The position numbers were made by a program, and so were the translations under genes. From the NCBI GenBank assembly GCA_002786025.1, contig NHNW01000001.1, positions 372,001 through 436,000 on the forward strand: DNA of 64,000 nt. Reading direction: 5' to 3'. The notes under the pieces were generated by a model. The model did no database searches. It saw only the letters and a program-made list of their open reading frames with translations, and had not been told where the DNA came from. The DNA comes from Zasmidium citrigriseum. Lineage: Eukaryota > Ascomycota > Dothideomycetes > Mycosphaerellales > Mycosphaerellaceae. Below are positions 40,437-51,597 of this stretch, in pieces. Numbering within the stretch: position 1 is the first letter of the stretch; every line of letters begins with the position of its first letter.

Positions 40437-42434
40437 TCACGATCTGACAGGCCCGACTTTCACCTCCGCCTCTTGCTGCCTCTTCCTCCACTCATTCGCC
40501 TTCTCTCTCTTCTTCTCAGCCTTCCTCTTCTCGCCAGCCATTCGCTTGAACCTCCCTCTTGCACCATGCTTGATCTTCGTGATCAGATCGCCTGCCGCGC
40601 CCTTCTTGATGTCAAGAGTTCCAAGCTGTTGATCTTCATCTCTGAACTTGTTCAAGAATGCGCATTGAGCATCCGATGCCCATTGCCGTCGCCACCATGC
40701 AGCTTTGGAGACGTAGCTGTGTTGGAAGACTTCTCCAGCAAAGGTATCCGCACCATGCAGGGCATCCTCGAATGTCACCGCCCGCCCCACCTGGCGAGGA
40801 CGTGCGAACGGAAGCGACGATTTTGCGCCTTCAGGCATCCGGGCAGTGTGGATTGTGACATACTTATCATCACTTTCTTTCTTGATGGTCAGGTAAGCGC
40901 CGGTCCTGTCGCTGAGTACCCATCGATCATCATCAACCACTACCCATGCATGTGGAGACAAAGCTCGCACATGGCGCTCTCCTTCACGATCCTGAATCAA
41001 GTCGTTGACATCGTCGTAATCGGTGAACGTAATACTTCCTTCAAGGTCGGGAGGCGGTCGACCTTCAGCTGCAGCAGTCTGGATCTGACGCTGCTTCTCT
41101 TCCTCCTTTCGTTCCCGCAGAGACTTCATCTGTTCGGCACCGGCTTCCTTGACAATTTCTGTCGGATCGAGGCCGAACAGAGTTGGGGTCGTCGTAATAC
41201 CAGCTTCCAGTGAAGATACCATGTCGATGACATGGCAGTTCTCTTTACCAGCATGCAAGCGCAGCCCACGCCCGATCATCTGGATCAATAAGTTGCGTGA
41301 CTGCGTAGGCCGTGCGAGAATCACACAGTCGATGTTCGGTATGTCTGTTCCCTCTGTAAAGATGCCGCAGTTCAGCAACACAGGATAATCTCCGTCTTTG
41401 AACGCTTGCAGTTTCTCAGCACGCTCCTTGTTCGGCGTATCGCTCGTAACATATCGAGCATCAATGCCGTGCTGTCTGAACATGGCAGTCAAACTCGATA
41501 CATGAGCGAGATCCACACAGAAGACCAGGGTCGACTGGCGATTCTTGGCCTTTTCCATCCAGGCTCTGACTGTCAATACATTCGTCTGTTCGTTGTTGAC
41601 GGCTTTAGATAGAGAGCTAATTTGGAAGTCGCCTTGAGAGACCTTGACCTTGGAGAGATTCACGCCAGTGCTGACAGTGGTGAAGATGGCGTTGGCTAGC
41701 CACTTGTCATCGATCATGTCGATGTAGTCCCTGGATAATCAGCATCAATGTCGCCGAGAGATGAAGTCCACTTACTTGTGATAAACGATGTGATCAATCG
41801 CCAGTCCAAGTTTCAAACCATCGTGGCGAGAAAAGGTGGCCGAGACTCCGACAAGCGCAGCAGACCCTCTCTCACTCTGAGGATCAAGCTTAAAATGATT
41901 GAGCACATTCATGTAGCTATCAGCCACGATGTGGTGCGCCTCATCAACGAGTACCAGCTTGAAGCGACTGGGATCAAACCGCATTAACCGCTCTGGCCTC
42001 TGTAGAGTCTTGACTGAGGCAACCGTGATGTCGGCAACACCAGATGCATGGCTTTGAGCCATCTCAATCTCGATAGTCTTGTTCGGGTACGTATTTCGAC
42101 AATGTCGCGCGGCCTGCTCGACCAACTCTCGCCGGTGGGCCAAGATGAGGGTTTGGGTGGCATCTTGATTGGGAGCCGGTACTCGGTCGATGAGATGAGT
42201 GAAGATTACAGTCTTTCCAGCACCAGTAGCGAGGGACAGTCCAAGTCGCCTCTCGCCCTTGTTGAGATATCTCAGGACGGCCTTGATGCTGTCTTCCTGG
42301 TAGTCGCGAAGGCGGATCGTTGGCGTTTCAGCCCGGCGGAGCGTGGTGAATGTGGTGAATGACCTGAAACAGGCCGGAAGAACTCGATATGTACGAAATA
42401 TGCATGGCCTCAACGCGAGCACCAGCCGCTGCAT
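40437..42434 (-). CDS. IRC3: mitochondrial DEAD/H-box DNA helicase, IRC3-like
   Basis: Two exons (41776..42434, 40437..41730; 45 bp intron GTAAGT..TCCAG) give 650 residues. The start [20 protein letters not shown] and following Arg/Ser/Thr-rich, acid-free leader look like a mitochondrial import signal; the longer frame begins at a GTG. Superfamily 2 motifs: [14 protein letters not shown] (Q-like), [12 protein letters not shown] (Walker A), LVDEAHH (DEAH-type), GVSATFSR (motif III), [17 protein letters not shown] and QMIGRGLRL (motif VI). The C-terminal 200 residues are basic and specific to Irc3. Known role in yeast: double-strand DNA translocase that maintains mitochondrial DNA. It is divergent from the RRN5-like gene with 174 bp between the starts. 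Confidence 0.88.
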
Positions 42435-42608
42435 CAAGACTCCATTGATGTCAAGTGTTTGTAGGAGGCGATCGGGAGGTGCTGTTGGAAACACGACCTC
42501 GACTTCTGACCTCGCTTGTCAGGACCTTTGTCAAGCTTTGGACCCTTCCAACGTCACCCCGTCGCACATGCAGATCAGCACAAAACCACCCGCCTGCCTC
42601 TCATCCTG

Positions 42609-44636
42609 ATGTCTTCCCCATCTGCATACAACCCCAGCGACGACGATGCCTCACAATCCGCAGACTCAGACCGTCAAGGACCAGGCCAACCTCCTCCGCG
42701 CCAAGGTCGACAACCTCACCAAACTCAACCAAGGCCTCGACAGAATGTCCAACCGCTCCAAGGGGCCGTATCACAATCACGCCAACTCCTCGACCAACCA
42801 AACCCCATGGTCGAATCCAGCAAAGGGCAATCCAGCGAAGGGAAATCTAGCCCAGGGAAATCCCGCAAAGAGCAATCCCGCCAACGCAAAGGCCTCCAGT
42901 CACGGTCCGCTAAGTCAGGGGGGAAAGAAGTGAAGGGAAATTATCGTGATCTGCTGAATTCAGTCATTACCGATGCAGCGGCGAGGAACTGCAATCTTTC
43001 GGACGAACCACTCTTTACTTCGCGAAATGGAGCCTCGCTATGGACTTCGCATGAGAAAGACTGTCTTTTCCAACGGATGTGCCTGACTGGAAGGAATGAC
43101 CTTCGCTCGCTATGCCGTGCCGTGCCGACCAAGAGTGAGAGCGAAATCAAAGTATATTTGCAACTTCTGGAGCAGGAATCAAAGAAATCAGCCTCACAGA
43201 CAGACTTCGACCTGGGCAACATTCTGGCCGCCGCCGAGATCTCCGAAGAATGTATACAAGCGCTGGAGGAGTCTGCCGATAAACTCGCAGCCCGTGTCAA
43301 TGACCACGATACTGTCGCTCAGAAGAACGAGTTTGGCGAAAACTGGCTCATTGACGAAGATTCCGCATACTACATTGACCTCGTCTTCGATCAAGAACCT
43401 CAAAATGATCAAAATGAGCAAGAAGGCAATGAGGCGGTTGACATTCAAGAAGACGCCAAACCGTCTGTACCTAATGATCCCCCATCATTAGCCGAATCAG
43501 ACGCTTCCATCACTCTCCTCCTACCCTCGTCTTTCCTCCAGCTCTCCCGATCCCTCTTCATGAACAGCAGCACAGATGCCGACTACAACTGGCAGTCAGC
43601 CGATCTGCTGGCTGATTCTGTGGAGAGTCCGGCCATCTTTCGAGGGGCCTTCGAAGACTTCCACAATCTCACAGTAAGCCTGACTCGCCGGCTTGTTCAG
43701 GTGTCTCTCTTCCAGGCCATGACCAGACTTCGAGCTGGAGACTCGAGCCGCTCCGACTGGACACCCGTGGCGACAGTGAGAGAGGTCGATGTACGCTCAG
43801 CGTTGGATATACTGGGAATGGAAGATAGAAGGAAAGAATACTGGACGACGGCCGCGAGAAGGTGCAACGTGGACGTCTACACAGACTCGAAGAAGTACTA
43901 CGACGGACGCAAGAGTACGAAAACAGGTGTCAAGCTCACGTATGACGAGGTCGAAGCAGAACTAGGAATGGAGAACGGTGAAGAAGAGGCGGAGGTGGAG
44001 ATCGCAGAAAAGGAGGTCGACGACTTCGTGGGGGAGAGCGACATGTTTACAGAGACCGACAGCGATGAAGACTTCCAGCCTCACGAACAAGACGCACCAA
44101 CCGCCAAGCGTGGCCGCAGTCGCAGCGCCTCTCGAAAACGGAAACGGGCTCTCAGTCCTTCCGCCTTCCTCCACGCTGAGACGAAATACCTCAACGCTAT
44201 CGATCACAATCAGAGCGTGGAGGAAGAAGCTCGACTCTGGAAGGTCTTACGCACGGATCCGCCTGAAGCTGTCAATCTGGAATTCGTGCAGCTTCCCGAA
44301 CACCCTGGTCGCGTAGCTCCCACCACAGACGACTGGCGAGATACAGTGGAATACGAAGCAGAGTGGGAACATCCTCTTGGCTGTCCGGGGCCCGAAGAGT
44401 TTGCGAAGATGGGGCAAGTTGGAGAGCAAGCCAGAATGAGGAGAGAGGCGCTTTTTGAAAAGCTGAGAGGGAATATAAACGGAGAGAATGCGGCGACAAC
44501 TGGGGACGACCTTGACGAAGACGAGGAAATGTCGACGAGTGAGGACGATCTAGATGGAGAGGACGATGATGATGGAGGTCATGACAGCGACGAGGAAATG
44601 GCGGACGAGGATGTGGAAGACGAGGACGCCGACTGA
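42609..44636 (+). CDS. RRN5: RRN5-like RNA polymerase I upstream activation factor subunit
   Basis: A single exon of 675 residues from MSSPSAYNPS (the frame further upstream starts with TTG). Residues 1-110 are low complexity (Gln/Pro/Ser/Lys). The SANT/Myb-like unit is at about 143-190 (LWTSHEKDCLFQRMCLTG, LCRAVPTKSESEIKVYLQLL). Later parts hold a Ser-rich block with ITLLLPSSFLQLSRSLFM, a histone-fold-like stretch EVDVRSALDILGMEDRRKEY and a basic patch RGRSRSASRKRKRALSP. The tail is very acidic (Asp/Glu runs over the last 60 residues). This layout matches fungal Rrn5, which binds the rDNA upstream element in UAF with histones H3/H4, Rrn9 and Rrn10. Overall sequence is divergent, so the call rests on the SANT block and layout. 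Confidence 0.7.
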   Translation: MSSPSAYNPSDDDASQSADSDRQGPGQPPPRQGRQPHQTQPRPRQNVQPLQGAVSQSRQLLDQPNPMVESSKGQSSEGKSSPGKSRKEQSRQRKGLQSRSAKSGGKEVKGNYRDLLNSVITDAAARNCNLSDEPLFTSRNGASLWTSHEKDCLFQRMCLTGRNDLRSLCRAVPTKSESEIKVYLQLLEQESKKSASQTDFDLGNILAAAEISEECIQALEESADKLAARVNDHDTVAQKNEFGENWLIDEDSAYYIDLVFDQEPQNDQNEQEGNEAVDIQEDAKPSVPNDPPSLAESDASITLLLPSSFLQLSRSLFMNSSTDADYNWQSADLLADSVESPAIFRGAFEDFHNLTVSLTRRLVQVSLFQAMTRLRAGDSSRSDWTPVATVREVDVRSALDILGMEDRRKEYWTTAARRCNVDVYTDSKKYYDGRKSTKTGVKLTYDEVEAELGMENGEEEAEVEIAEKEVDDFVGESDMFTETDSDEDFQPHEQDAPTAKRGRSRSASRKRKRALSPSAFLHAETKYLNAIDHNQSVEEEARLWKVLRTDPPEAVNLEFVQLPEHPGRVAPTTDDWRDTVEYEAEWEHPLGCPGPEEFAKMGQVGEQARMRREALFEKLRGNINGENAATTGDDLDEDEEMSTSEDDLDGEDDDDGGHDSDEEMADEDVEDEDAD

Positions 44637-45455
44637 GCTTCACATCGAATGCGTTGGCACGCTCATCCCACGTTCAGCGGGACTCCTGCGGCTAGAGAAG
44701 CTTTTATGCGGAGAAAGTGGACCACGAAAGACCACCAGATGCCGACGGCCGTCTCACTGAACAACGACAACTGCAGGTGTCCTGAAAAAGACTGAGCAGA
44801 TTCAACACCAAGTGCACATCAACTGCAGCGCCCTTGGAACCTACAGTCATCCTCTGCCAGTTGCCAGCATTCAACATCACATAAACTTTGGCATCAACAT
44901 GGAAATGGAAGCACAGTCATCTCAACAGCAACACGAGAGTCTCCTCCAAAACAAAATCTCCGTACGGGACTACGGTATCGGTACGCCTATGGCCCTACTC
45001 AAGACTGATCAGCGAAGTTGACGAAACATTCTACTGTCACAGAACGAGCAAACAGCCGCACAGACAAGTCACACCCGCAAGGCAGCGACCACGTTGAGGA
45101 TGTACAGAGGGGCCGGATGCAAGCACAAGCGTTGAGGGAGGTCATGGGGAAGGAGGCGGCGCAACAGCGGTGAGAAGTGAATGCACGTGTGTGAGGAGAT
45201 GTCAGTCGCATCTTGGCAACACAGCAGAGCGGGAGACACTTGACAGAGTATTTGTGTGTAAGGGCGGCCTCACTGGTGATACGGGCGAAGTGTCGTGGCA
45301 GGTCGGACCTTGTGGTATCAAACTTCAGTCTCGAAAAGGCGAGTCCGCGAAGTATCTCTCCATTTCCACTCCTCTTGCTGGACTCCGCAGCTCTTCCAAC
45401 TACCGCAAGTCTACGACTTACTGATCTCACCAATAGTCGAGTCTATCTACCAGAA
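44637..45455. other. intergenic, no gene called
   Basis: About 820 bp. A minus frame at 44999-45433 (144 codons) and several plus frames overlap without any family likeness. It probably includes the 5' leader of the gene at 45456. Confidence 0.4.
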
Positions 45456-46128
45456 ATGATTGGTGCGTGACCGGTTCGATTCATTTCGAACGAGATACTG
45501 ACTCGAAGCCAAAGACCTAGACTCATCTAACCTTGGCAATATCGGGGGCGAAGCTCCACAGAAAGCGGCGGACTCATCCGACATTCTCGAAGATGCGGTT
45601 GAAACGCCCCGTGACAATGATGGGCAAGAAGATCAGAGTTCGGAACCACATGATCCTGCTCCTCCAGCCGAGCCACAGCTTGACGAGGACGAGGATGAAA
45701 TTCATGATCACGAACATGGAGGACAACATTGCCAACATCACGGACATGACCACGGACATTACGAAGACGAAGATCAACAGCCGGGAGCAGAAGACGAGCA
45801 GGACCAGGTCGATGAGTTCGAGCAGCAAAATCCCGACGCTGACCGTCTCCAGGAGCCAGACCTGGACATCGAAGACCAAGTATCAGCCGAGGATGTATAT
45901 GCCCAGGGCCATCACGATCAAATGCCACTGAAGGAAGGTCAACTCGAGGAGCACGATGAGCCTCATCAACGACCAGACGAAGTCATCGACGCATTGGAAG
46001 AACCAGCAGATGCATCCGAAGCCGAGATCGAAGAAGAACATGGATACGAAAAGCTCCTAAACGTCGAGGAAGACGTAGCCGAGGAATGGCAGGAAAGGAA
46101 GAAATCCTGGGCCGAAGACGACGAATGA
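45456..46128 (+). CDS. acidic, His-rich hypothetical protein with a 7-bp first exon
   Basis: I do not recognise this gene. A strongly acidic frame is open from 45502 to the stop at 46128 but has no ATG until 45922. A sensible start is a mini-exon 45456..45462 (ATGATTG) joined over a 46 bp intron (GTGCGT..CGAAG, branch TACTGAC) to 45509..46128, giving 208 residues: MIAKDLDSSNLGNIGGEAPQ and so on. The protein is mostly Asp/Glu/Gln. Residues 68-85 alternate His with acid or Gly (HDHEHGGQHCQHHGHDHGH), a possible metal-binding cluster. The end LNVEEDVAEEWQERKKSWAE is a charged helix that may be the only folded part. The codon pattern is protein-like over 200 codons, so coding is likely; the first exon is less sure. 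Confidence 0.55.
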
Positions 46129-46498
46129 GACCCGCAGCAGGACAACTTGACGCCAGTTACGGACGACATCTCCCATCACCATTCTCAAGTATAATTAGGA
46201 CAATAGCGAAATTCATCTATCTTGTCAGTCTCCATCCCCGACTTCGCTCCCTCGGGGTAAAGATGGGGAAGTCTGGAGCGCAGCCGAGCGAAAAACGACA
46301 GGGATGTCCGCACTGCTCGCATACAATGGCACGACAGTCACAGTAGTTCTGAAGGGCTGCAAATGCCGTTTGATACAAGGTAGGCAATTGGAGGCTCCTC
46401 GGTATGCCGAAGCGTAGCGTCCAGAAGCAAGACCCCGGGTGAGTATATACTTGGTCAACGCCCCCAGCAATAGAGCAGCGAGACAACTGACCTTCATC
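46129..46498. other. intergenic, no gene seen
   Basis: About 370 bp, promoter side of the sugar transporter gene. Nothing further recognised. Confidence 0.4.
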
Positions 46499-48281
46499 AT
46501 GGACGACCCCATCACCACTGCCACCATATCCCGCGTCGAAAACGCCCAACAAGGAAAATGGCGCCGCCTCCTCAACAACCCCAAACTCATCTTCATCGCC
46601 TTCTTCGCCTCGTTTGGTGGCTTCGAGTACGGCTACCAACAAGGCGTCCTAGGCCAATCCTTCGTAATGACCCGCTTCATCGATAATTTCCCCAGCATCG
46701 CCGCCTCATCCACAGCTCAAGGCTGGCTGACCTCCGTCCTGCAACTTGGAGGCATTACGGGGTCTTTGACCGCGGGGATTCTCGGCGAGGTCTTCTCCAG
46801 AAAGTATACCATGTTTTCGGCGTGTTGTTGGGTGATACTTGGCAGTTATCTGTACTGTGGGGCGTCGCATCATAATCCAAGTCTGTTGTACGCCGGAAGG
46901 TTCTTTACAGGACTCGGAGCTGGGACGTTCAGCGGTGTTGGGTTCGTTCATCCACCTCCCTTTTTTATGAGGAGCTGACAGTCAACAGTCCCCTTTACAA
47001 CGCCGAGCTATCGTCGCCAGAACTCCGCGGCCTGCTCGTATCCTTCTACCAATTCGCCACAATCCTCGGCATAATGCTCTCCTTCTGGGTCGGCTACGGA
47101 TCGAACTACATCGGTGGCACCGGTGACGGACAATCAAACCTCGCCTGGCGTCTCCCTTCAATAATCCAAGGGATCCCGGCAGTCTGTCTAGCCTTCGGTA
47201 TCTGGTTCATGCCATTCTCGCCCCGGTGGCTCGTAAAACAAGACCGTGACGATGAAGCGATCAAAACCCTAGCCTGGCTGAGGAAACTCCCCAAAGACGA
47301 CGCTCTGATCCAGGTCGAATATCTCGAGATCAAGGCCGAATGCATGTTCGAGCGACGGGCCTTCGAAGCTTCCTTTCCAAACTTGAGCGAGAAGCAGAAG
47401 AACAGCGTCTGGACGAGTGAGATTGCGCAGTATGTCAATGTCTTCCGGTCGTGGGATAACTTTAAGCGGGTCTCGACAGCTTGGTTGGTCATGTTCTTCC
47501 AGCAGTGGTCGGGGATTGATGCCATCATCTACTACGCATCGAACGTCTTCCAATCCTTCGGTCTCACAGGCGGAACCCAAGCCTTACTAGCCACGGGAGT
47601 GACTGGCGTGGTCTTCTTCGTCTCGACACTCCCCGCCATGGTCGTCATTGACAAAGTCGGCCGCAAACCGATGCTGCTCGTGGGATCCGTGGCCATGTTC
47701 GTCTCAATGGTGTTGACCGGCATCATCGTGGCCAAGTTCCGTCACAACTGGCCAGATCACAGAGCAGCTGGCTGGACGGCGGTGTCTTTCATCTGGGTGT
47801 ATATTGGGGCGTTTGGGGCAACTTGGGGTTAGTAAATACCAGTTCGTGTCCAAGACAGTTGCTAATGAGGTTTATAGGACCAGCAAGTTGGACCCTCGTA
47901 GCAGAAATCTTCCCCCTCTCCATCCGCGCAAAGGGCGCTTCCATCGGCGCCTCCTCGAATTGGGTGAATAACTTCGCAATCGCCTTCTTCGTGCCGCCAA
48001 TGTTCGAAGCCTGGGCATGGGGGACGTATATCTTCTTCGCAGTCTTTTTGGCTGGAGGTATTGTATGGGTCTGGTTCTGTCTGCCGGAGACTAAGAATGC
48101 CACGTTGGAAGATATGGACCGGGTCTTCAAGAGCCGGACGGGAGAGGCAGATAGAAGGTTGTTGGCGGAGTGTAGGCGCGAGTTGGGTCTTGAGGAGTCT
48201 TTGGAGACTGCTGCGCTTGAGGAGGTGAGGAAGATGTCGGTTGGGGGGAAGGATCCGGAGGCGAGGGTGGAGGCTGTTTAG
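46499..48281 (+). CDS. MFS sugar transporter (hexose/quinate-type)
   Basis: Three exons (46499..46941, 46989..47827, 47878..48281; introns 47 and 50 bp) give 561 residues from MDDPITTATI; the frame upstream starts with GTG. Sugar-porter signatures: FGGFEYGYQQGVLGQ in helix 1, RFFTGLGAGTFSGVG/PLYNAELS across intron 1, MPFSPRWLVKQDRDDEA (PESPRWL-type, after helix 6), VIDKVGRKPMLLVG and LPETKNATLEDMDRVF at the end of helix 12. The QQWSGIDAIIYYA block in helix 7 contains the substrate-binding Gln and Tyr residues. It is a proton-coupled or facilitative plasma-membrane uptake protein; the exact sugar is unknown. Intron 1 uses the less common donor GTTCGT and intron 2 GTTAGT. Confidence 0.92.
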
Positions 48282-48324
48282 GATGTGGTTGTGCTTCTCC
48301 TGAGATTGTAGAGAGTATTCATGT

Positions 48325-50023
48325 TCAGGTCTCGCCGTCAAGTGACACTCGTTGGTATGAGTCTGAACCCGTGCTCCAGCCCTGTGCCATGTCGATCCTA
48401 TCCCTGATCCGATCGACCCATCTTGACTGAACAGTGGCCTCGGGTCTCTCAACTTCCACCGCAGTAGGCACAAATTCCCGTTTCGAGGAATACATTGGAC
48501 CCGTCTCGGACCTCCTCCACACTCTTCTCGCATGCACAACGCCACTCTGCAGTCGGTTGTCTTTCAAGGTCATCATTTGGCCGGACATGATCTTGTTGAG
48601 GGTACTCGTGGGCCAGTCGAAGAATCGGTCGCCGCACTGAGATTGGCCGAGTCGGCTCAGATCAACGACTGCTCGCCAGAGATGTGGTCGGTACCTTCCA
48701 CGTTCGCCCAGGCGGTCTTGCCGTCGTGTGTACCATAATAGCAGGTACAAAGTCGTGTGGACGACCGAATGTGTGACGGAGACCGTGTACAGCAATATGA
48801 AACTGAATCCCCACTGGTAGTCTTTGGTTGGGGCGCAGGAACCAAGCGCTTCTCTGTCGATTCCAAGGATGTCTCTCGTGAGAACGAAGGTGTCACCATG
48901 CGTCCAAACAGTGTCCGAGAATGCCGTGAAGTTCAAGATCCTGAGCAGCGGTGCAGGCAGATCGATTGTAGTGTCATCGGTCGTGTTGAACTCGCTGGCG
49001 ACTGCCATATATGCAGGGGTCGAATCGTTTGCCAGGGTCCGCAATTCAGACACGCTGTGGTGAGCGCTATTCGCAATATCTTGATGAAAGTTGGCGTACT
49101 GGTCAAGATGTTGTTCGTAGTCTGTTGTGGATGGTGGTTAGTCCGACGAATAGGAAGGGAGTAGGCAACTGACACTGCTTTACATGGCTTGTGAAGTTGA
49201 AATTTGAGAGAGCCAAATCCTGGTCATCACTCGGTCCATCAACTCTTTGACCATCCAGCAGGAATACAGACTGGTCGATGGTCCAATCCTCGAAAGGGAC
49301 GGAGACATTGCCATCACTGATGACTCCCCGAGAGATGGCTCCATAGGACGTCATGGCAGACACTAAGGTGGGAAAGGCGATGATGTATATACTGCAGATG
49401 ATCATGGTGAGGTAGCAAAGGATGCTGTACCAGTTCTTTGGATAGTTACCCAAAGCGAAATCCATGATGAGGGTCCAGCTATTGCTGAAAGAGGCCGTAC
49501 TGAACGCGACTGCTGCGTACAAGTCGCATGTAATGTCTCCAGTGGTCATGATATCGATGATCAGTCGGCTGAATACATGATAGGTCATCCACGTAAGAAG
49601 TGCCTGTCCACCGCGGCCGATGATTATGTCCCATGCCAGGTCAATGGCCTTAGCTTCCGCGAAGGTGAGTCTCCAAAAGCCAATGGTGATCGAGAAGCCA
49701 TACTCTGCCTTCCAGATGCTAAAGCTGCCGGGTAGTGCCATGTTGCCATTGGGTATGCACAGAGTGTCGGCCAGTCGTTTCTGAAAGACAATCGAGAGGC
49801 AGCTGAGTGCGACTGTGACCGCTAGTGATGGGAGCGGATTTAGAAAGTACCATAACTTTCGCTCCGTCTGTCGTAAGTAATCGTATGCTTCAGGAACAAC
49901 GTATGTCGCGCTCGTGTGCTTTGGTTTTGAGGCTGGCTCGGACTGCCCGTGTGAAGGCACATGGAGTAGTTCGATGGTGTCGGCACTCGATAGTGCGGCG
50001 CTGTTCATTGCGAATGTAGTCAT
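48325..50023 (-). CDS. multi-pass membrane protein of unknown function
   Basis: Two exons (49174..50023, 48325..49121; intron 52 bp, GTCAGT..CAACAG) give 548 residues. The N-terminal 60 residues are polar. Membrane segments then appear: FLNPLPSLAVTVALSCLSIV, ALLTWMTYHVFSRLIIDIM, WYSILCYLTMIICSIYIIAF, and after a large loop GFSFILLYTVSVTHSVVHTTLYLLLW. The loop between has several N-glycosylation sites and the VPFEDWTIDQSVFLLDGQ stretch, so it is probably lumenal or extracellular. The last 120 residues are cytosolic and basic. This resembles a large group of uncharacterised fungal membrane proteins; I know no function. The stop lies 43 bp from that of the convergent sugar transporter. Confidence 0.75.
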
Positions 50024-51597
50024 GGAAGGGCATCAGAGGCCGTCTTCCAGAAGTTCGTCAACTAGCAATGGCTGGGATAGTAAAGTGCAATGGGAGCGAA
50101 ATTATGAACGGCATAGAGGCTGCAGGAGTAACGGTGCGGTTGATGCTTTGCGGCTGATGGTGAAGTTGCACAGCATGGCGAAGCGTGCCAATCATGTGTC
50201 CATACTCATGCGAACCACTTGTCGTTGCCTTTGGATAGCCTCTTGAGAGCCTTTCTGCCTTCGAGATTGGGGATCATCTAGCAGAGCCCATTTTTGCCCC
50301 CAAGATGCCGCATGATGGACTCATTCAAGGAAGGTCATATCTGAAGATTAAAAGCATGTAGGAGAACTTGCCTCGTGCTAGCGGAGGGAAAGGCTCGAAC
50401 GCTCTTCATCCGCGTATTCGTGGCATGAACATGATATTGGATTCTAGATGCCGGCAAGTCTCGAGTTCGTGCCTTCGCGTGCTCGGCTTGATCCGGTCTC
50501 AGAAGCTCTTCGGTGGTGGTGGTGGTGGTGGCGAGCCTGAATGGAAGGCAGGAAGTTCGGGACGACGTCCGCGTGAGTTCAAGGATGCAGCGTTGCCACA
50601 TGCGGCGCAATCGTGGCGGCTATTCTCAACGTCGTCCTAATCATCAACCGCCGGAAGAATGCCATTGCTTGGCGGATAGACTGAACATTCAGCCTCCATA
50701 TTCACCATCTCTCAGCCGTCGTTGTGCACACTGGTCAATCCTGCGAGCGTGCTTGTGACGTGATGCTCGATGGTATCCAAGTCTGAAACATGCACTGGTG
50801 CTGCATGGCGTGCATGAGCTTTCTTTAGCTTGGGAGAGCTGTTCTGCAGACAGCTTTCTGGCTTTGGAGCTTGCGCGGCTTTACTTGGCAGAGATAGGAG
50901 GCGATTGAGCTGTGCCTGTATCGAGGATGCAGGAGTCGGAGGTGCTGACAGAACAATACAAGTGAGACGGCATTGAGCAGTCCGGGGACGGCCAGGGTCG
51001 TCCGCGATATTTTTCTGCGTCTCCATTCCAAGCCATTGTGCCGTCCCAGCGCTGCGATTCGCAGGCCTTTCCATTGGAGCATCGCGGCGGCACAAATTAA
51101 ACAAGCTCGGCACGCCCGCGACGTCAAGGCTTGTCGGCTAGCTTTGCACCACCGGACGCAAGAACGTGCGGCGTGCGGCGGATGTGCCTTATCGCAACCT
51201 CAGAAACAGGATGAGCAGCGGTTGCGCAGTGGGAGGAAGTGGATGAACAGCCCGCCAGTGCATTGATTCTGCAGGCTGCGTGCGTGCGGTGCCCGAACGA
51301 GCAGAGAGCAGACGGAAGCAGAATCGGTTGGGTGGGTCTATCGACCTCACTTGTTCAAGCGTGTGCTGCTTCGCCTGGGGCCGCAACGGCTCGCTGCAAC
51401 GCCGCCAGCGCCTGCCTCCAACCTCCTCTCTTCCTGCACGCCGATATCACCACTTCTCCCTCCACCACCACCCCGACTGTCGCTACGGATCCTCGCCGCC
51501 GCCAACCACTCCCTCCGCCCTGCCCGCCGCGCACTGGACTCGCCTGGAGGAGACGGACTGGCCCGGTGGATGCTGCAACGGCACAGCAGCCCGCTCA
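50024..51597. other. 1.6 kb intergenic interval with GGT microsatellite
   Basis: Divergent promoter space between the membrane protein and BST1. It contains (GGT)6 at 50512-50529. The frame of BST1 is open upstream of its ATG back to about 51280 but without another ATG. Other frames of 90-145 codons on both strands look like chance frames in GC-rich DNA. Confidence 0.45.
50512..50529 (+). repeat. (GGT)6 microsatellite
   Basis: Six perfect GGT units in a non-coding interval. Confidence 0.85.

Noticed and set aside
44999..45433. Minus-strand frame of 144 codons with an Arg-rich N-terminus like a mitochondrial leader
   Set aside because: No family likeness, and no supporting splice or promoter context.
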